Assembly: GCA_036397475.1 (NCBI GenBank)
Contig: DASWIV010000144.1
Location: 1-16,634 of the forward strand
Reading direction: 5' to 3'
From: DASWIV01 sp036397475
GTDB lineage: Bacteria > JAJVIF01 > JAPKYR01
Length of the DNA stretch: 16,634 nt
This document shows, piece by piece, positions 13,484-16,634 of this stretch. Numbering within the stretch: the stretch's first letter is position 1; every line of letters starts with the position of its first letter. The notes beneath the pieces were generated by a model, which searched no databases, was not told the origin of the DNA, and saw nothing but the letters and a program-made list of their open reading frames with translations. The translations under genes and the position numbers were made by a program.

Positions 13484-15001
13484 CTATGCTGTTGCTTCGG
13501 TTTCATCCTTCTCAGCCTCAGTTTCAGCTTCTTCCGGGGTTTCTTCCTCGGGAGTTTCCTCAGCCTCGGCTTCAGCCTTCACTTCATCTGCCGCTTCAGC
13601 CTGAACTTCAATTTTCTCTTCCGGTTTTTCTTCCTGGACCTCTTCAGCCTTTTCTATCTTCGCCCTGGAAGCGCCTTTTTTCGCTTCTTTCTCCGCGCCG
13701 TCGATCTCGATCGCTCCGGATTCCACAATCTCAAGAAGTTTCGAACCGAATACTCCGCCGAGATCGCCCTGGCCCTTCATGAATTCGTCGACTTCAGCCT
13801 GTCTCTGCGCGTCAGCGGCTCGTTTTACAGACAGCTTGATGCGCTTGTTCTTCTTGTCGATGTTCATGATCAGGACATTCACTTTATCCCCTGCCGAAAA
13901 AACTTCCTTCGCGTGAGATATTTTATTGTCCACAAGCTCGGATATGTGGGCAAGCCCTTCGAAATAATCGTCGAGCTTTACAAAAGCGCCGAAATCGGTC
14001 GTCCGGACAATTGTTCCTTCGACAACAGATCCCTGTTTGAATTTCCTGTTTACTTCTTCCCATGGATTCGGAAGCAGCTCACGCCGTCCAAGGCTGATCC
14101 TCTTCTTTTTTTTGTCTACCTTGAGGATCTTGACCTTGATCGTGTCGCCTTCTTTCATGACTTCCGACGGATGCTTGATCCTGCCTATCGCCATTTCAGA
14201 GACATGCAAAAGTCCCTGGATTCCTCCGACATCGATGAATGCTCCGTAATTCGTAAGCTTTATTACCTTGCCTTCGACTACCGAACCGGAATCGATCGTG
14301 TCGTAGACCTTGTCCCGCTCTTTAGTAATGTCTTCTTCCAGGATAGCCCTGCGGCTGACTACGATCTTCGGATGTGGCTTCGAATCACGATCGAAATCCA
14401 CAACCCTGACTTCGAAACTCTGGCCGACAAATGGCTCAAGGTCGTCTACCCTGCGGATATCGAAAAGGCTCTGAGGCAGGAACGCGATAGTTCCAATGTC
14501 CACAAGAAGGCCACCCTTGATCGCCCGGAATCCTGTCGCTGTGATTCTCGTGCCGTTCTTTATGGAATCCTCGACTACATCCCAGACAAGGGTCTGATCC
14601 GCTCGCCTCTTGGATAACTGGTACGATCCCTCTTCGTCTTCGCTGATCACGATCGCCATTATCGTGTCTCCGACAGAAAACCGGGACGTGGCCGCGCCGG
14701 TAATTCCGATTTCATCGCGCGTAATAATTCCCTCTGTCTTGGTTCCGATATCGACAATAAGTGAGTCTTCTCCGACCTGCACAATTGTTCCATCCACCAT
14801 ATCTCCACGCTGGTAGACCTTGAAATCTCCCATGGCTTCCATTGCGGCTGCCTGTGGATCTTTCGCCTGAGCCTTCGGCTCTCCGTTTGGCTCTTTCGAT
14901 TCGGTAGATGTCTCGACCGCTACAGATTCGTCGCTTTCTGACGTTACGGTAGCTTCAGTTTCGTTTGTTGGTTCCTCTGGAACCATTGATTCGATAGTCA
15001 C
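13484..15001 (-). CDS. rpsA: 30S ribosomal protein S1
   Basis: 505 residues that bind mRNA and help its loading on the 30S subunit. Four S1 (OB-fold) domains are visible at about 66-135, 149-221, 238-308 and 323-395. The last two carry the best consensus (VVEGKVIKLTNYGAFIDVGG, VVEGTIVRTTDFGAFVKLDD). E. coli S1 has six domains, so this is a four-domain form. Both ends are acidic low-complexity tails: residues 1-45 are Glu/Ser/Thr-rich and about 435-505 are Glu/Ala/Lys-rich with EETPEE repeats. The start is GTG (15001) with GGAGGT 6 bases upstream; an ATG five codons in lacks a ribosome site. It is transcribed alone between its own promoter and terminator. Confidence 0.95.
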   Translation of the reverse strand: MTIESMVPEEPTNETEATVTSESDESVAVETSTESKEPNGEPKAQAKDPQAAAMEAMGDFKVYQRGDMVDGTIVQVGEDSLIVDIGTKTEGIITRDEIGITGAATSRFSVGDTIMAIVISEDEEGSYQLSKRRADQTLVWDVVEDSIKNGTRITATGFRAIKGGLLVDIGTIAFLPQSLFDIRRVDDLEPFVGQSFEVRVVDFDRDSKPHPKIVVSRRAILEEDITKERDKVYDTIDSGSVVEGKVIKLTNYGAFIDVGGIQGLLHVSEMAIGRIKHPSEVMKEGDTIKVKILKVDKKKKRISLGRRELLPNPWEEVNRKFKQGSVVEGTIVRTTDFGAFVKLDDYFEGLAHISELVDNKISHAKEVFSAGDKVNVLIMNIDKKNKRIKLSVKRAADAQRQAEVDEFMKGQGDLGGVFGSKLLEIVESGAIEIDGAEKEAKKGASRAKIEKAEEVQEEKPEEKIEVQAEAADEVKAEAEAEETPEEETPEEAETEAEKDETEATA

Positions 15002-15080
15002 GATGGACCTCCGCTCGACAAAGTGCTTGTTGGGCGCCCTGTAATGCAGTTATTTTGTTTGATGTAAGGACAACCGTACA

Positions 15081-15100
15081 CACGTGCCCGAAAACACGTG
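15081..15100. repeat. Paired CACGTG palindromes in the rpsA leader
   Basis: CACGTG occurs at 15081-15086 and 15095-15100 with 8 bases between. Each copy is itself palindromic, and together they can form a 6-pair hairpin. They sit at the predicted 5' end of the rpsA mRNA, just downstream of the candidate -10 box. They could be a repressor site or an RNA hairpin. Confidence 0.5.
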
Positions 15101-15107
15101 AATTGAT

Positions 15108-15136
15108 AATTTAACATACGAGGAAATTTTTGTCAT
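15108..15136 (-). promoter_or_regulatory. Candidate rpsA promoter
   Basis: On the minus strand ATGACA (15136-15131), 17 bases and TAAATT (15113-15108), with TG one base before the -10 hexamer (TGT-TAAATT), make an extended -10 promoter with a fair -35. The predicted start near 15101 gives a leader of about 100 bases, long enough for the autoregulation known for S1 in other bacteria. Confidence 0.42.
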
Positions 15137-15167
15137 CGTTTTTTCAAAAATATTAAAAATATATAGA

Positions 15168-16211
15168 TTACCTGCCGTACTGGTAATCCAGAATTATGTG
15201 AAAATCCGCAGGCCTTTCCTCGGATTCTCCATCGTCATCAGTCAACGTGAATATCAGATCTTTTGAAACCAGGTCGATCTTCAGAGGTATCCTGCGGTCG
15301 AGACTGAAAAATACAGTCGAGTCCATGCCCCCCGTACCGGTAATCCCGGCTATGGGATACGCCTCCGGCGCTACCGATATTTTTATCTCCTCCCCACCCC
15401 TGTCAATAGTAAATTCGACTGTCTTCTCAGGTACCAGGTGAGGGAAAATCTCCCTCAACCCTCCCCACCCCCTTATTCTTTCTCCCTCCGCTTCAGTGAT
15501 AATATCTCCAGGCTCGATTCCGGCTTTATGCGCCCGTGAATCTTCAACTATCCCCCCGATTAGTGCTCCCGACCCCGGTTCCTCAGGCTCATCGCCCTCA
15601 ACCAGCCCTAAAAATGGAGCGACTGTATAACTGTCCGGAGGTAGGTCTATGGTATATTCTGTCTCGATCACTACGCATTGCTCTCCGCGGAATTCCGCTT
15701 TCGACATCAATGTGCTTGAATAACTGAATGGGATAAATCCAACATTGGCATCGTTGAGAACAGGCACCGGACCCCCGCTCCAGATATCTCCCTCGCCAAC
15801 CTCAAAATCGGGAAATATCGGAATGTTCATAAATGGAGGAAACGGCTGGCCGCGCTCGACTTCGTAATTGCCATTTTCATCAACTGAAAAATCGAACGAC
15901 GGAAAATACGCTCTCTGGAACCTCAATCCCAGCCTTGCCCGGTCCGGAACATCCTCGCCGCTGACTGCGAAATCGATTCTGCCATCCATATTCCTCATTA
16001 CCTCAAGGACAAATTCCTCAGCACGCACGGCTATATTCTCCCCGCGGGTTCCGGTGGTGGAAAGCTCGTAGGTGTACCGCATCCCGTCCTGCGGATCCCA
16101 CCTCAGAAGATATTTTTCCTGCTCCCCATTTTGCGCCCGAATCCCGGTGGTCAGGAAACTTATTGATGCCAGTGCCAGTAAAAATAGCCGGGAAAAAATC
16201 GATTTTCTCAT
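15168..16211 (-). CDS. Exported PDZ-domain protein of unknown function
   Basis: 347 residues with a Sec signal peptide (MRKS, hydrophobic 9-22, cut after RA at 26). The region 30-195 is unassigned: it begins LLRWDPQDGMRYTYELSTTG and looks beta-rich. A PDZ domain follows at about 200-282 (GALIGGIVEDSRAHKAGIEP, GDIITEAEGERIRGWG, VEFTIDRGGEEIKISV). The C-terminal 60 residues are again beta-rich and end in DYQYGR. No protease triad is present, so it is not a truncated HtrA by sequence. PDZ domains of this kind bind C-terminal tails of other proteins, so it may be a periplasmic adaptor. The ATG has GAGGG 6 bases upstream. A TATAAT box lies 47 bases before the start. The gene is first in its unit and is followed by rpsA, which has its own promoter; no clear terminator separates them. 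Confidence 0.78.
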   Translation of the reverse strand: MRKSIFSRLFLLALASISFLTTGIRAQNGEQEKYLLRWDPQDGMRYTYELSTTGTRGENIAVRAEEFVLEVMRNMDGRIDFAVSGEDVPDRARLGLRFQRAYFPSFDFSVDENGNYEVERGQPFPPFMNIPIFPDFEVGEGDIWSGGPVPVLNDANVGFIPFSYSSTLMSKAEFRGEQCVVIETEYTIDLPPDSYTVAPFLGLVEGDEPEEPGSGALIGGIVEDSRAHKAGIEPGDIITEAEGERIRGWGGLREIFPHLVPEKTVEFTIDRGGEEIKISVAPEAYPIAGITGTGGMDSTVFFSLDRRIPLKIDLVSKDLIFTLTDDDGESEERPADFHIILDYQYGR

Positions 16212-16231
16212 TTGATTCCCTCACGCTGGAA

Positions 16232-16263
16232 GTTCTCATAACTTATCACAGGAGAACATTATA
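16232..16263 (-). promoter_or_regulatory. TATAAT box and inverted repeat before the PDZ protein gene
   Basis: On the minus strand a perfect TATAAT (16263-16258) lies 47 bases before the ATG, with no recognisable -35. Directly after it, GTTCTC (16257-16252) and GAGAAC (16237-16232) form a 6-base inverted repeat with a 14-base spacer, across the expected transcription start. It could be an operator or a leader hairpin. Confidence 0.45.
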
Positions 16264-16580
16264 ATCATATTATGGTTCATAAAATTTTCACCTACTATGA
16301 TATGGCAGGACTTTAACCTGCATTGTCGTACGTCCGATACGATGTCGATCCACCGCCAATCAGGGATTATTGGTTTATTCCGGTATCATAAGAATGGAGA
16401 GAACAATCCGGACTTTTCCAGTATGAAATTCTATCACACGAATTTATCCACTGCGCTACATCCGGTTTGTGCCAGCGGATATGACTGACTTCAGGGCTCC
16501 ATCGCCGCAAAGCCCTTATAAATACAAGCGGCTCGAACATATCTTAATTCAGAATATTTACGGCAATTTGCTCTTTTTTC

Positions 16581-16609
16581 TTGACTCCCTTTCAAAATTC
16601 TATTATATT
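16581..16609 (+). promoter_or_regulatory. Strong sigma-70-type promoter reading out of the right edge
   Basis: TTGACT (16581-16586), a 17-base spacer and TATATT (16604-16609) each match the consensus hexamers at five of six positions. It is the only clear plus-strand signal in the window and implies a rightward gene or RNA starting near 16616. Confidence 0.65.
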
Positions 16610-16634
16610 ATATGCGTTGAAAGAAGTGATATAA

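Larger units (their letters stand above)
16212..16634. other. Divergent intergenic region at the right edge
   Basis: These 423 bases carry the minus-strand promoter of the PDZ gene and, at the far end, a plus-strand promoter reading out of the window. Between them I see only short inverted repeats (GCAGG/CCTGC at 16305-16321; AGGGCT/AGCCCT near 16493-16516) and no convincing gene. A 63-codon plus-strand frame at 16297-16488 lacks a ribosome site. Confidence 0.55.

Noticed and set aside
13913..14617. 234-codon plus-strand open frame opposite rpsA
   Set aside because: Antisense to conserved S1 domains; the translation has no recognisable family and no ribosome site.
16305..16321. Possible tRNA arm (GCAGG/CCTGC hairpin)
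   Set aside because: No matching acceptor, D or T arms and no TTCGA-type loop nearby.
16297..16488. 63-codon plus-strand frame in the right intergenic region
   Set aside because: No ribosome site, no recognisable motif, and it overlaps the minus-strand promoter region.

Overview
The window looks like chromosome from a diderm (Gram-negative-type) bacterium of roughly balanced GC. I do not recognise a close model relative. Support for a diderm is the number of Sec-type signal peptides, the periplasmic HtrA/PDZ proteins and a single-pass SPOR-domain protein beside folC. A member of an uncultured or candidate phylum is plausible, but that is inference. All protein genes in view lie on the minus strand, so transcription runs from the right edge to the left. 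No tRNA, rRNA, insertion sequence or CRISPR array is visible.

Right part (about 16634 to 12754, transcription order): a plus-strand promoter fires out of the right edge, back to back with an exported PDZ protein of unknown role. Next come rpsA (ribosomal protein S1, four S1 domains, GTG start, own terminator) and then coaE behind a well-formed promoter that may give a leaderless message.

Middle part (12754 to 9537): coaE, folC, a SPOR-domain membrane protein and a left-handed beta-helix protein run as one tightly spaced operon. The last protein resembles the Cam/CcmM class of gamma-carbonic anhydrases, but two of its three metal-binding histidines are replaced and it has a long disordered N-terminus.

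Core of interest (9419 to 4911): a tandem family of exported HtrA-like trypsin-fold/PDZ proteins. The first (8202-9419) has lost all three catalytic residues (His to Ser, Asp to Ala, Ser to Glu) and carries a dockerin/EF-hand-like calcium loop. Next is a decayed copy (7759-8100) with a frameshift and a large internal deletion. The third (6099-7373) keeps an intact His-Asp-Ser triad and starts at TTG. The fourth (4911-6041) again lacks the catalytic His and Ser. An active protease flanked by two pseudoprotease paralogues suggests a mixed or regulated periplasmic quality-control system; this is the best candidate here for something undescribed. Several leaders in this block hold hairpins at or next to the Shine-Dalgarno sequence.

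Left part (4777 to 1): gpmI (cofactor-independent phosphoglycerate mutase), an acyl-CoA dehydrogenase, an exported beta-propeller-like protein and a truncated PaaK-like acyl-CoA ligase form a second operon behind an extended -10 promoter. It is separated from the protease block by a strong intrinsic terminator.
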